Positions 19,746 to 29,057 of a DNA stretch of 40,502 nucleotides are shown in pieces (the first letter of the stretch is position 1; each line of letters starts with the position of its first letter). Origin of the DNA: Pedosphaera sp. (GTDB lineage Bacteria; Verrucomicrobiota; Verrucomicrobiia; Limisphaerales; UBA1096). Made by a program: the position numbers and the translations under genes. The notes beneath the pieces are model-generated. The model ran no database searches, had not been told where the DNA came from, and saw only the letters and a program-made list of their open reading frames with translations. The DNA is taken from positions 1 through 40,502 of the forward strand of contig JAKUOU010000030.1 of the NCBI GenBank assembly GCA_022451065.1. The letters run 5' to 3'.

Positions 19746-20180
19746 TTAAGCCGGCTGTGCTACCGATGCAGCGGCGAGGGCCTTGATCCGGCTCACCATC
19801 GAGTGTAGCCCGTTCCGCCGGGTCGGGCTTAAATGCCGGTCGAGCCCAAGCCTGGCAAATATCGCCGTGCCGTCATCTTCCAAGATTTGAGCGGCGGTTT
19901 TTCCGTTGTGAATCATCAACAAAACAGCGATGAGCCCCTTGACGATGAAGGCGTCCGAGTCGGCGTGAATCTCAAAAGTCGAGTCGCCGGCCGGCAGCAT
20001 TTTCAGCCAAACCATCGCCTGGCAGCCGTGTACGCGGTTGTCCTCAACCATCTCGGACTCGTCGAGTGGCGGCAGTTTTTTGCCCAACTCGATGAGGTAG
20101 GCAAAACGCTCCTCCCAGTCACCGAGAAACTCGAAGTTCTCGATCAGATCATCGACGGTTGTGTCCAAAAAGTTCGCCAC
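19746..20180 (-). CDS. sufE: SufE family sulfur acceptor
   Basis: 144 aa; LGDWEERFAYLIELGKKLPPLDESEMVEDNRVHGCQAMVWL is the SufE signature with the catalytic Cys. Confidence 0.94.
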   Translation of the reverse strand: MANFLDTTVDDLIENFEFLGDWEERFAYLIELGKKLPPLDESEMVEDNRVHGCQAMVWLKMLPAGDSTFEIHADSDAFIVKGLIAVLLMIHNGKTAAQILEDDGTAIFARLGLDRHLSPTRRNGLHSMVSRIKALAAASVAQPA

Positions 20181-20183
20181 AGT

Positions 20184-21500
20184 TCAGTCGAATTTGTGCA
20201 CTGCCTCGAGCCGGCCCCACACCAGCGCGTCGAGTTCCTCGCGCACGGCGTCGTGCCGGATGCGCTCAACGATCTCGCCGGCGAACCCGTGCAAAAGCAT
20301 TCGCCGTGCGGTGGATGGGTCGAGCCCTCGGGTGCGCAGATAAAAAATCGAGTCGTCGTCCATTTCGCCAATGGTTGCGCCGTGGGTACATTTCACGTCG
20401 TCAGCGTAAATCTCTAACTGCGGCTTGGTGTTCGCCGTGGCGTCGTCGCTAAGCAGCAGGTTTTTGTTGGTCTGCTTGGCATCGGTTTTTTGCGCGCCAG
20501 GCTGAACGAGGATGCGGCCGTGAAAGACGCCGCGTGACTGGTCATCAAGTATGCCGTTGAAGTATTCATGGCTGTCACAGTGCGGCGCGGCGTGTTCGAC
20601 AATCATGTGATGATCGGCCAACTGCTGGCCGCGCATCATGTACAGCCCGTTGAGCACACACTCGATGCCTGGCTTGGCTAGGCGCATGCGCAGGTTGTTG
20701 CGCGATAGCCGCGCGCCAAGCGCGATCGAGTGGAACGCATACCGCGCATCGCGGCCCAGTTCTGAGTGGAGCGATGCCAGGTGAAAGGCCTTGGCTGATT
20801 GGTCCTGAAATTTCACGTGCTCGAGATTTGCGCCGTCGCCGATCCGTGTCTCGGTGACGACGTTGGTCACGGTTGCCGCCTGGCCAAGCGAGAGGTGTGA
20901 CTCGATGATAGTGCCCTGCGAGTTGGCCCCGGCGATAATCCAGTTGCGGATGTGTGCCGCTTCGCCATCTTTGCCAGCCGTGGTGACGAAGAGCAGATGA
21001 ACCGGCTTGGTCAGGCATTGATTGTCGGCGATTCGGATGAGCGCTCCGTCGGTGAAAAAGGCGTCGTTGAGCGCGACGAACGGGTTGTCATCGCCACCTG
21101 AAAGCGAACCGGCTTCGCGCTCCAAACCGGCCAAGCCGCTGACCAAGTGGGTTACCGTCACGCCGCTTGGCTGATCGCCGATTTGCGACAAGTCAGCGTT
21201 GAAATGGCCATCGACAAAGACCAGTCGATCGGCGTCCAGTTGGCCGAATGTAACATTGCCAAGTTGATCTTGGCCAATCCCTTGGCCAAGCGGATCAATC
21301 GTTGGTCGAAACGGCAGTTCGGCGATCGGCTTGACGTTGGTGAACCGCCAATCCTCGTCTCTCAAAGTTGAGTATCCCGACTCGGAGAACCGGGCCAAGC
21401 CGGCCTTGCGGAGGGGCATCAGCGCCGCGCCGTTTTGCTCCAGCTTGGTAAATGCCTCCACCGGTTCAACGGCGGGATTAGCAGTGTCAACCTGGCTCAT
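20184..21500 (-). CDS. sufD: Fe-S cluster assembly protein SufD
   Basis: YADDVKCTHGATIGEMDDDSIFYLRTRGLDPSTARRMLLHGFAGEIVERI; located between sufC and sufE. Confidence 0.95.
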   Translation of the reverse strand: MSQVDTANPAVEPVEAFTKLEQNGAALMPLRKAGLARFSESGYSTLRDEDWRFTNVKPIAELPFRPTIDPLGQGIGQDQLGNVTFGQLDADRLVFVDGHFNADLSQIGDQPSGVTVTHLVSGLAGLEREAGSLSGGDDNPFVALNDAFFTDGALIRIADNQCLTKPVHLLFVTTAGKDGEAAHIRNWIIAGANSQGTIIESHLSLGQAATVTNVVTETRIGDGANLEHVKFQDQSAKAFHLASLHSELGRDARYAFHSIALGARLSRNNLRMRLAKPGIECVLNGLYMMRGQQLADHHMIVEHAAPHCDSHEYFNGILDDQSRGVFHGRILVQPGAQKTDAKQTNKNLLLSDDATANTKPQLEIYADDVKCTHGATIGEMDDDSIFYLRTRGLDPSTARRMLLHGFAGEIVERIRHDAVREELDALVWGRLEAVHKFD

Positions 21501-22246
21501 GCGGCTTCCTTGATTAGCCAGTCGTAACCCTTCTCCTCCAGTTCAAGCGCGAGTGACTTGTCGCCGGACTTGATGATGCAGCCGTCGTTCAGCACGTGCA
21601 CGAAGTCCGGCACGATGTAGTCGAGCAGCCGCTGGTAATGCGTGATGACGACCTGCGCGTTGTCGTCGCGCCTGAGTCGGTTCACGCCGTCGGCGACGAT
21701 GCGGAGGGCGTCGATGTCGAGGCCGGAGTCGGTCTCATCGAGGATGGCTAGCCTCGGATCAAGCATCGTCATCTGCAAAATCTCGTTGCGCTTTTTTTCG
21801 CCGCCGGAGAAGCCAGCGTTGACCGGGCGCTTGAGAAAGTCCTCGCCCAGGCCAAGCTCTTTCATCTTCACTTTCACAGCCTTGAGAAAATTCATCGCAT
21901 CGAGTTCCTCCTCGCCGCGGTGCGTGCGAACCGCGTTGACGGCTGAGCGCAAAAAGTACGTGCTGTTCACTCCGGGGATTTCCACCGGGTATTGAAACGC
22001 GAGAAAAACACCCTCGCGGGCGCGTTCCTCCGGCGCGAGGTCGAGCAGGTCGTTGCCATTGTAAAGCGCCTTGCCGCCGGTGACGTCAAAGCCGTCGCGT
22101 CCGGCGAGCACGGAGGCGAGCGTGCTTTTGCCGCTGCCGTTGGGGCCCATGATGGCGTGTACCTCGCCGGCGTTCACCGAGAGGTCGATTCCCTTGAGGA
22201 TCGGCTTGTCCTCGATCCCCGCCTGTAGGTTTTTAATCTGTAGCAT
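21497..22246 (-). CDS. sufC: Fe-S cluster assembly ATPase SufC
   Basis: MGPNGSGKSTLASVLAGR Walker A, FSGGEKKRNEILQM, LAILDETDSGLDIDALRIVADGVN. Confidence 0.97.
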   Translation of the reverse strand: MLQIKNLQAGIEDKPILKGIDLSVNAGEVHAIMGPNGSGKSTLASVLAGRDGFDVTGGKALYNGNDLLDLAPEERAREGVFLAFQYPVEIPGVNSTYFLRSAVNAVRTHRGEEELDAMNFLKAVKVKMKELGLGEDFLKRPVNAGFSGGEKKRNEILQMTMLDPRLAILDETDSGLDIDALRIVADGVNRLRRDDNAQVVITHYQRLLDYIVPDFVHVLNDGCIIKSGDKSLALELEEKGYDWLIKEAA

Positions 22247-22263
22247 TCCGTTTTAAAAAATGT

Positions 22264-23709
22264 TTAACCCACGCTGCCCTCGAGGCTGACGTCGAGAAGT
22301 TTTTGGGCTTCCATCGCAAACTCCATAGGCAACTCCCGGAAGACCTCCTTGCAAAAACCGTTCACGATCATGTTGACGGCGTCTTGTGTCTCGAGGCCGC
22401 GTTGGTTGCAGTAAAAGATTTGGTCTTCACCAATTTTTGAGGTGGTCGCCTCGTGTTCGATGTTGGCGGATGGATTTTTCGCCTCGATATAGGGGAAGGT
22501 GTGGGCGCCGCACTGGTCACCGATGAGCAGCGAGTCGCACTGCGAGAAGTTCCGGGCGTTGGTGGCTTTTTTGCCGACCTGCACCAGGCCGCGATAACTG
22601 TTCTGCCCCCGGCCGGCGGATATGCCCTTCGAGACGATTGTGCTGCGGGTGTTTTTTCCAAGGTGCACCATCTTGGTGCCGGTGTCGGCCTGTTGCATGT
22701 TGTTGGTCAGCGCGACGGAGTAGAATTCGCCGGTCGAGTTGTCGCCCTTTAGAATGACGCTGGGATACTTCCATGTGATCGCCGAGCCAGTCTCAACCTG
22801 CGTCCACGAAATCTTGGCGCTGGTTTTGCATAGGCCGCGCTTGGTCACGAAGTTGTAAATGCCGCCGCGTCCCTGCTCGTCTCCGGGATACCAGTTCTGT
22901 ACGGTCGAGTACTTAATCTCGGCGTTGTCGAGCGCGATCAACTCCACCACCGCGGCGTGCAACTGGTTCTCGTCGCGCATTGGCGCTGTACAGCCTTCGA
23001 GGTAGCTCACGTGGCTGCCCTCCTCGGCGATGATCAGGGTGCGCTCGAACTGCCCGGTGTTGGCGGCGTTGATGCGGAAGTAGGTGCTCAACTCCATCGG
23101 GCAGCGTGTGCCCTTGGGGATGTAGACAAAAGAGCCGTCGCTGAAGACCGCCGAGTTGAGGGTGGCGTAAAAGTTGTCCGTGTACGGCACCACGGTGCCG
23201 AGGTGTTTCTTCACCAGTTCGGGATATTCCTGCACCGCCTCGGAGATCGAGCAGAAAATAACACCGGCCTTGGCTAGATCCTCCTTGAACGTCGTGCCGA
23301 TCGATTCGCTGTCAAACACCGCGTCCACTGCGACACCGGCCAACCGCGCTCGTTCGTGCAACGGCACACCCAGTTTCTCGTAGGTTTCGAGCAGTTTAGG
23401 ATCGACCTCGTCGAGGCTCTTCGGGCCGTCGCCTTTTTTCTTAGGCGCGCTATAGTAGGAAATGTCCTGAAAATCGACCGGCGGATAGTCCACGTGTGGC
23501 CAGGTCGGGCACTCTAGTTTCTCCCAACACCGCAACGCCTTGAGCCGCCACTCGAGCAGCCACTCCGGCTCGTTCTTCTTTGCGGAGATAAACCGGACGG
23601 TTTCCTCGCCCAGGCCCGGCTTGATCGACTCGCTCTCGATGTCGGTGACGAAGCCGTACTTGTAGTCGCTTGCGACAAATTCATCGATGGTGTCCGTGTC
23701 GGCTCTCAT
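22264..23709 (-). CDS. sufB: Fe-S cluster assembly protein SufB
   Basis: [55 protein letters not shown]; 481 aa. Confidence 0.97.
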   Translation of the reverse strand: MRADTDTIDEFVASDYKYGFVTDIESESIKPGLGEETVRFISAKKNEPEWLLEWRLKALRCWEKLECPTWPHVDYPPVDFQDISYYSAPKKKGDGPKSLDEVDPKLLETYEKLGVPLHERARLAGVAVDAVFDSESIGTTFKEDLAKAGVIFCSISEAVQEYPELVKKHLGTVVPYTDNFYATLNSAVFSDGSFVYIPKGTRCPMELSTYFRINAANTGQFERTLIIAEEGSHVSYLEGCTAPMRDENQLHAAVVELIALDNAEIKYSTVQNWYPGDEQGRGGIYNFVTKRGLCKTSAKISWTQVETGSAITWKYPSVILKGDNSTGEFYSVALTNNMQQADTGTKMVHLGKNTRSTIVSKGISAGRGQNSYRGLVQVGKKATNARNFSQCDSLLIGDQCGAHTFPYIEAKNPSANIEHEATTSKIGEDQIFYCNQRGLETQDAVNMIVNGFCKEVFRELPMEFAMEAQKLLDVSLEGSVG

Positions 23710-24167
23710 GCGATTGTCTCTTTTTGACCGCAGTCATTACACTTGCCGGTGCAGCGGCCGTGCAGTGCGATGTCGATTTTTCTCACCTGAAATTCGCTTG
23801 GCACGTCCACCTCTGGCACCTGCGGCGAGTCCTTCAGGCTGATGTCAAACACCTTGCCGCAGTCATCGCAGCTAAAGTGCACGTGCTCACTCATGTTGGA
23901 ACAGAACAGCGTCGCACCACGGTCCACGTTCACCTGTCGCACGACGCCGCACTTCACGAGGGCGTCGAGGCTGTTGTACACTGTGGCCATGGAAATCTCC
24001 GGTTTAGACTGCTTGGCCCGCATGAACACCTCCTCGGCAGAGGGGTGGTCGCGCTGGCTTAGCAGCACTTCGTAAACGTGTTGACGCTGGGAAGTGGTCC
24101 TTAAGCCTTTCTCGGCAAGTCGTTTATTAAGGGATTTACCGGCCGCTGAAAAGTGGTCCGTCGCCAT
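23706..24167 (-). CDS. Fur/PerR-family transcriptional regulator; the ORF track extends to 24227, MATDHFS... at 24167 is the likely start
   Basis: [73 protein letters not shown]. Confidence 0.93.
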   Translation of the reverse strand: MATDHFSAAGKSLNKRLAEKGLRTTSQRQHVYEVLLSQRDHPSAEEVFMRAKQSKPEISMATVYNSLDALVKCGVVRQVNVDRGATLFCSNMSEHVHFSCDDCGKVFDISLKDSPQVPEVDVPSEFQVRKIDIALHGRCTGKCNDCGQKETIA

Positions 24168-24186
24168 GGCCGTAAAATGCCATTGG

Positions 24187-24209
24187 CCAAGTACTGAGTC
24201 AATACTTGG
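24187..24209. promoter_or_regulatory. Perfect 7-bp inverted repeat CCAAGTA-N9-TACTTGG upstream of the fur-like/suf operon (candidate operator)
   Basis: ccaagta ctgagtcaa tacttgg, 20-42 bp upstream of the predicted ATG at 24167. Confidence 0.5.
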
Positions 24210-24256
24210 AATAATTCTAATTCGCATTACCCCGTTTGGTTAGGCGAAATTTAGCG

Positions 24257-25039
24257 TTAATTACTTGGCATCAATGACTTCCAGTCGATGGCGGGGTGGC
24301 CGGCGGCTACGATGGATGGATTTCGGAGATCTTCTCGGCCGTAGGCCAGGCGGTAGCCGTTAAGCGTGCAGAGAGCCCCGCCGGCTTCCTCGAGGATGCA
24401 TTGGGCCGCGCCGGTGTCCCATTCCATGGTCGGGACGAAGCGCGGATAAAGATCGGCCGCACCCTCAGCGACGAGGCAGAATTTAAGCGAGCTGCCCATG
24501 CTCACCAGCTCGGCGCCCGGGAGTTTCTCAAGCATGGTGGCGATCCTAGGCCCGGCGTGATCGCGGCTGGCCACGATACGAAGCCGGGCCTTGTCGGCTT
24601 CCGAGACATGGATCGCCACCGGCTCCGCTTGGCCAAGCCGCTTGAAGGCGCCATTACCCCGGCTCGCGAAGTATTCCAAGTCGGATGCCGGGGCGAGCAC
24701 GACGCCAAGCGTTGGTTCGCCGCTTTCAATCAGCGCGATGTTCACGGTGAACTGTCCGGTTTTTTTGATGAACTCTTTGGTGCCATCGAGCGGATCGACG
24801 AGCCAAAATCGATTCCAGCTTAGCCTTTCTTCGATCGGGATGCCCTCTGATTCCTCGGACAACACAGGTATGTCCGGCGTGAGTTTCGCCAGCGCGGCGA
24901 CGATGCAGTCGTGTGCCGCGCGGTCGGCCTGAGTAAGCGGCGAATCATCCTCCTTGGTTTCGACCTCGGCAGGGCCGTCGTAGGTTTTCATGATCGCTTC
25001 GCCAGCCTCGGCGGCAATCCGTCGGATGTCATTTGTCAT
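24257..25039 (-). CDS. cysQ: 3'(2'),5'-bisphosphate nucleotidase CysQ (inositol monophosphatase family)
   Basis: PVLSEESEGIPIEERLSWNRFWLVDPLDGTKEFIKKTGQFTVNIALIE, MEWDTGAAQCILEEAGG. Confidence 0.94.
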   Translation of the reverse strand: MTNDIRRIAAEAGEAIMKTYDGPAEVETKEDDSPLTQADRAAHDCIVAALAKLTPDIPVLSEESEGIPIEERLSWNRFWLVDPLDGTKEFIKKTGQFTVNIALIESGEPTLGVVLAPASDLEYFASRGNGAFKRLGQAEPVAIHVSEADKARLRIVASRDHAGPRIATMLEKLPGAELVSMGSSLKFCLVAEGAADLYPRFVPTMEWDTGAAQCILEEAGGALCTLNGYRLAYGREDLRNPSIVAAGHPAIDWKSLMPSN

Positions 25040-25048
25040 TTTGAAAAA

Positions 25049-27625
25049 TTAAACCCAGCCCACGCCGGGGAATTTGGCCAGGAGGTCTTTTCGGATTCTC
25101 GGATATTCGCGTTGCTTGAATGTCGGCCAGTCGTCACAGAAATCGATCTTCCTTTTTTTTGGGGTCAACAACTTGAACCGAACGATGTGTTCGCCATCGC
25201 AGATTCGTGGATGCTCGGCCAAGCGGAAGCAGTCGTGCAGCTTCACGTGCAACTCCACCGGGAGTGGATTGCCGTGTTTGTCCGCCGGCTCGTCGGGGTA
25301 CTGCAGCTGTTTGGGCTTGTCGTTCGGCCAGGCAATCGTTTGCGGCGCGAACTCGTCGAGCCACTCCCACTGCTCCCTCGGCATGTGTTTGCGGAACGCC
25401 GGTTTGACGTCGGCAGCGATTGCCTGCTTGGCCAATGTCATGCCTGCAAACGCGTTGGAGAGACAATTCAAAATCGCTGTTTCGTCGAGCGGTGGAAACT
25501 CCAAATCCGGACGGGCTGCGCAAAGCCAATTCAGTCGCCTGATAAGTTGCCGGATCGAGTGATTAAACGATTTTGGCGTGAACCACTCACCAACACACGC
25601 CTTGGCCAGCGCTTCACCAGCGGCTTGCGGATCGGCCTCCTTCGCCCGTTCACGGCCCAGCTCAAGGTCGCGAAAACGGATAATTTCAAAGGCCTCGACG
25701 CGTTTCGGGCCGGGATCAAACTCGCACTCCGCCCGAGTGGTCAGTTCGTCCGGAAACAGATTGCGCACCCAGTCGAGTTCGACGGCGGAGGCCAAGCTGA
25801 GCAGTGTCTGTTCGTGATTGCCCCGGGTGGAGATTTCACGAATCTCACCGACGACAAGCAGCGGAGATTTCTGCACGACACTCTCGCGGACGAGCGTGCC
25901 GCTGCGGCCCTCGCTCAGGCTGCAAATCAGGGTACCGCTGTCACGCCGCACGCAGAGTTGGTCGGCAAACGCAGCGAGGATGCAGTGGCGCAGGGCGACG
26001 GACTTCGACCGGTCGGGAGCGGCTTGAGCGTTTGTCGTTCCGGCCAAGCGGCAAATTTGCCGGAACGCCGACTCGACGTCGCGGCACGCCCCGGCGTGGA
26101 TGCCGTGTGCGCGGCAGTCATCGACATTGTAGCGGCGCGCGTTGGCAAACTGCCAAGCGCGTATCAGTACCTCAAAGTCGGAGTCGGCGCCGTCGAGGAA
26201 CGGCTCCCGGGCGGCCTGCACATTTTTATCGTCGCGAGCAGAGCGGATGAGAATATTGCGTCCGCCCATGAACGCCGCGCACAACGCCGCCTCGTTGATG
26301 CAATCGCGTCGACTGGCCTCGACGATCATCCGGGCCAGGCGCGGATGCATTGGCAGGCGAAGCATCGCGCGGCCAACGTCGGTCAGGCCGCCGGCGTTGT
26401 CGTTGGCCAAGGCGCCAAGTGAGCGCAGCAGCGTCTCGGCCTTGGCCACGGCGTTGGGGTCCGGTTTGTCGAGCCAGTCGAATTGGGTGGCCTTGTCGAT
26501 GCCTGCGGCGTGCAGCATCAGCACCGACTCCGACAAGTCTGTGCGGTGGATTTCCGGCGTGTTGTGCTCGGATCGGTTGAGATGGCCACTCTCGGTCCAA
26601 AGCCGGTGGCAGGTTCCCGCTGCGGTGCGGCCGGCCCTGCCTGCGCGCTGGTCGGCTGAGGCGCGGCTAATCTCCTCAATCAATAGCGTCCCGAAGCCGC
26701 GCTCGGCGTCGAAGCGGGCAACGCGGGCCAGGCCGCAGTCTATGACGTGGCGGATGCCGTCGATGGTTATCGAGGTCTCGGCGACGTTGGTGGCGACGAC
26801 GACTTTGCGGCGGTCGCTTCTGGCAAAGGCGCGGTCCTGATCGGCCGGCGGAAGGTCGCCATGTAGCGGGATCAGCTCGACCGGCTCGGGCAGCCGCCGC
26901 CGACTGATGGCGTTCATGGTGCCGCGAATTTCGCCCATTCCTGGCATAAAAATCAAAATATCACCGGGGGAATCGTTGCGGAGAATTTGCTCGACCGCCT
27001 CGGCGGCCTGCTCGGCGACGGGATCGCGGTTGAGGTATTGGCCGAAGCGAATGTCGACCGGAAACGCGCGTCCGTCGGAGGCGAGCACCCGGCAGGGATG
27101 GTCGTCTGCTTGGCCCAGGTAGCGGGCGATAGGGTCGGTCTCAATGGTTGCCGACATGACAACGAGCTTAAGGTCGGTGCGTTCGTTACGCTGGAGTCTT
27201 TTAACGAGGCCAAGCGCGAGGTCGCTCATCAAATTGCGCTCGTGAAATTCGTCGAACAGCACCGCGCCGACGTTGACCAGGCGCGAGTCATCCTGCAGCC
27301 GACGAAGCAGCACGCCCTCGGTAATGAACTCTATTTTGGTGTCGAGGCTGGTGTGATTCTCAAAGCGAACCTGATAGCCGACTTCACCGCCGAGCTTGGC
27401 CGAACGTTCCCCAGCAACGCGACGGGCGAGCGATCGGGCGGCGACTCGGCGCGGCTGCAGCACGACCACTTTGCCGCTGCCACAGAGGACGTCGTCGAGG
27501 ATGATTTGTGGGAGCTGTGTGGACTTGCCGGAGCCGGTCGGAGCGGAAAGCACAAGGCGGCTGTGCACAGCGAGTGTGTCGGTGATTTCGCCGTGAATGT
27601 CCCAGATGGGGAGTAACTCGTTCAT
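25049..27625 (-). CDS. hrpB: ATP-dependent helicase HrpB
   Basis: 858 aa; APTGSGKSTQLPQIILDD, LFDEFHERNLMSDLALGLVKRLQ, VVATNVAETSITIDGIRHVIDCG, QRAGRAGRTAAGTCHRLW. Confidence 0.93.
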   Translation of the reverse strand: MNELLPIWDIHGEITDTLAVHSRLVLSAPTGSGKSTQLPQIILDDVLCGSGKVVVLQPRRVAARSLARRVAGERSAKLGGEVGYQVRFENHTSLDTKIEFITEGVLLRRLQDDSRLVNVGAVLFDEFHERNLMSDLALGLVKRLQRNERTDLKLVVMSATIETDPIARYLGQADDHPCRVLASDGRAFPVDIRFGQYLNRDPVAEQAAEAVEQILRNDSPGDILIFMPGMGEIRGTMNAISRRRLPEPVELIPLHGDLPPADQDRAFARSDRRKVVVATNVAETSITIDGIRHVIDCGLARVARFDAERGFGTLLIEEISRASADQRAGRAGRTAAGTCHRLWTESGHLNRSEHNTPEIHRTDLSESVLMLHAAGIDKATQFDWLDKPDPNAVAKAETLLRSLGALANDNAGGLTDVGRAMLRLPMHPRLARMIVEASRRDCINEAALCAAFMGGRNILIRSARDDKNVQAAREPFLDGADSDFEVLIRAWQFANARRYNVDDCRAHGIHAGACRDVESAFRQICRLAGTTNAQAAPDRSKSVALRHCILAAFADQLCVRRDSGTLICSLSEGRSGTLVRESVVQKSPLLVVGEIREISTRGNHEQTLLSLASAVELDWVRNLFPDELTTRAECEFDPGPKRVEAFEIIRFRDLELGRERAKEADPQAAGEALAKACVGEWFTPKSFNHSIRQLIRRLNWLCAARPDLEFPPLDETAILNCLSNAFAGMTLAKQAIAADVKPAFRKHMPREQWEWLDEFAPQTIAWPNDKPKQLQYPDEPADKHGNPLPVELHVKLHDCFRLAEHPRICDGEHIVRFKLLTPKKRKIDFCDDWPTFKQREYPRIRKDLLAKFPGVGWV

Positions 27626-27665
27626 GCCGCATATGCTTGGTCAAGCGTGGAAGGAGGGTGGGCCG

Positions 27666-28880
27666 TCAAAGCAGGTGGCCCAGTTTTTCGCGCTTGGTCT
27701 GGAGGTAGCCCTTGTTGTGCTTGTTCGGCTTCACGCGGATCGGTACCTGCTCGACGATCTCGAGTCCGTACCCTTCCAGCCCGACAACCTTTTTCGGGTT
27801 GTTGGTGAGCAGGCGGATTTTTTTGATGCCAAGATCGGCGAGGATCTGCGCGCCGATGCCGTACTCTCGCAGGTCCATCGGGAAGCCGAGTTTCTCGTTG
27901 GCCTCGACCGTGTCAAAGCCACTTTGCTGAAGCTTGTAGGCCTTTATTTTCGGGGCCAAACCGATGCCGCGGCCCTCTTGGCGCATGTACAGGATCACCC
28001 CGTGGCCGGCGTTGGAAACCTGTTTCATCGCCTGTTGCAATTGCGGTCCGCAATCGCAGCGGCGCGAGCCGAACACGTCGCCGGTGAGGCATTCGCTGTG
28101 CACGCGCACGAGTGTGCGGCGGCGAGGGTTCATGCTGCCCCGGACGAGCGCGAGATGGTGTTGATCATCGATGGTGGAGCGGTACAAATGCAGATCGAAT
28201 TTGCCGAAGTCGGTGGGCATGGTGATGAGTTCCTCGCAGGCAACGAGTTTTTCACGTTTTCGGCGGTGCTCGATGAGCTGGGCAATGGAGCAGATTTTCA
28301 GCTTGTGCCTCTTCGCGAAACGGCGCAGCTCCGGCAGGCGGGCCATCGAGCCGTCGTCGTTCATGATCTCACAGATGACGCCCATCGGCCGGCAGCCGGC
28401 GAGACGGGCGAGGTCCACCGCCGCCTCTGTGTGGCCGGCGCGCTGGAGGACGCCGCCGGTTTTGGCGCGAAGCGGAAAGACGTGGCCTGGCTGCACGAGA
28501 TTCTCGGCAAGCGAAGTGGGGTTGGCCAGAATTTTAATCGTCTTCGCACGGTCGGCGGCGCTGATGCCGGTGGTGATACCGGAGGCGGCATCGACGCTGA
28601 TCTGGAAGTCGGTGCGGTGGGACTCGCGGTTATTGAGCACCATGCGCTCGATCCCGAGTTGCATAAGCCGCTCCTGCGTGGTCGGTACACAGATGAGGCC
28701 CCGTCCGAACCTGGCCATGAAGTTGACCGCCTTGGCCGTCGTTTTCTCGGCGGCCATGATCAGGTCGCCCTCGTTTTCGCGGTCGGCGTCGTCGACGACG
28801 ACAACCATTTTGCCGTGCGCGATGTCGCGCAGCACCGCATCGATAGAGTCAAACTTGCCCGTGATTTTCTTTGCCGCCAT
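27666..28880 (-). CDS. ribBA: Bifunctional 3,4-dihydroxy-2-butanone-4-phosphate synthase / GTP cyclohydrolase II
   Basis: VVVVDDADRENEGDLIMAAEKTT, GHTEAAVDLARLAG, SECLTGDVFGSRRCDCGPQL, RQEGRGIGL. Confidence 0.97.
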   Translation of the reverse strand: MAAKKITGKFDSIDAVLRDIAHGKMVVVVDDADRENEGDLIMAAEKTTAKAVNFMARFGRGLICVPTTQERLMQLGIERMVLNNRESHRTDFQISVDAASGITTGISAADRAKTIKILANPTSLAENLVQPGHVFPLRAKTGGVLQRAGHTEAAVDLARLAGCRPMGVICEIMNDDGSMARLPELRRFAKRHKLKICSIAQLIEHRRKREKLVACEELITMPTDFGKFDLHLYRSTIDDQHHLALVRGSMNPRRRTLVRVHSECLTGDVFGSRRCDCGPQLQQAMKQVSNAGHGVILYMRQEGRGIGLAPKIKAYKLQQSGFDTVEANEKLGFPMDLREYGIGAQILADLGIKKIRLLTNNPKKVVGLEGYGLEIVEQVPIRVKPNKHNKGYLQTKREKLGHLL

Positions 28881-29057
28881 GTTACCCGCCCGTTCGGCAG
28901 ACTACCCGCGCTTGGCTAAGCGGTCGAGAGTTGAGGCCCAGACGGTTGAAAAACCGGCCGGTTCTTACTTGAAATTATTTAAACGCAAGGACAATCTTCT
29001 CTTTCTCCCAAGCGGGGTGCGGCTTCGCCGTTTTCCGCCCAGTTGTCATATTTTATC

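Noticed and set aside
24911-26422. 503-aa plus-strand ORF
   Set aside because: Antisense to hrpB, which has clear helicase motifs; shadow ORF.
27597-28919. 440-aa plus-strand ORF
   Set aside because: Antisense to ribBA; shadow ORF.
28881-29057. Possible FMN (RFN) riboswitch upstream of ribBA
   Set aside because: None of the conserved RFN blocks are visible in this 177-bp region.
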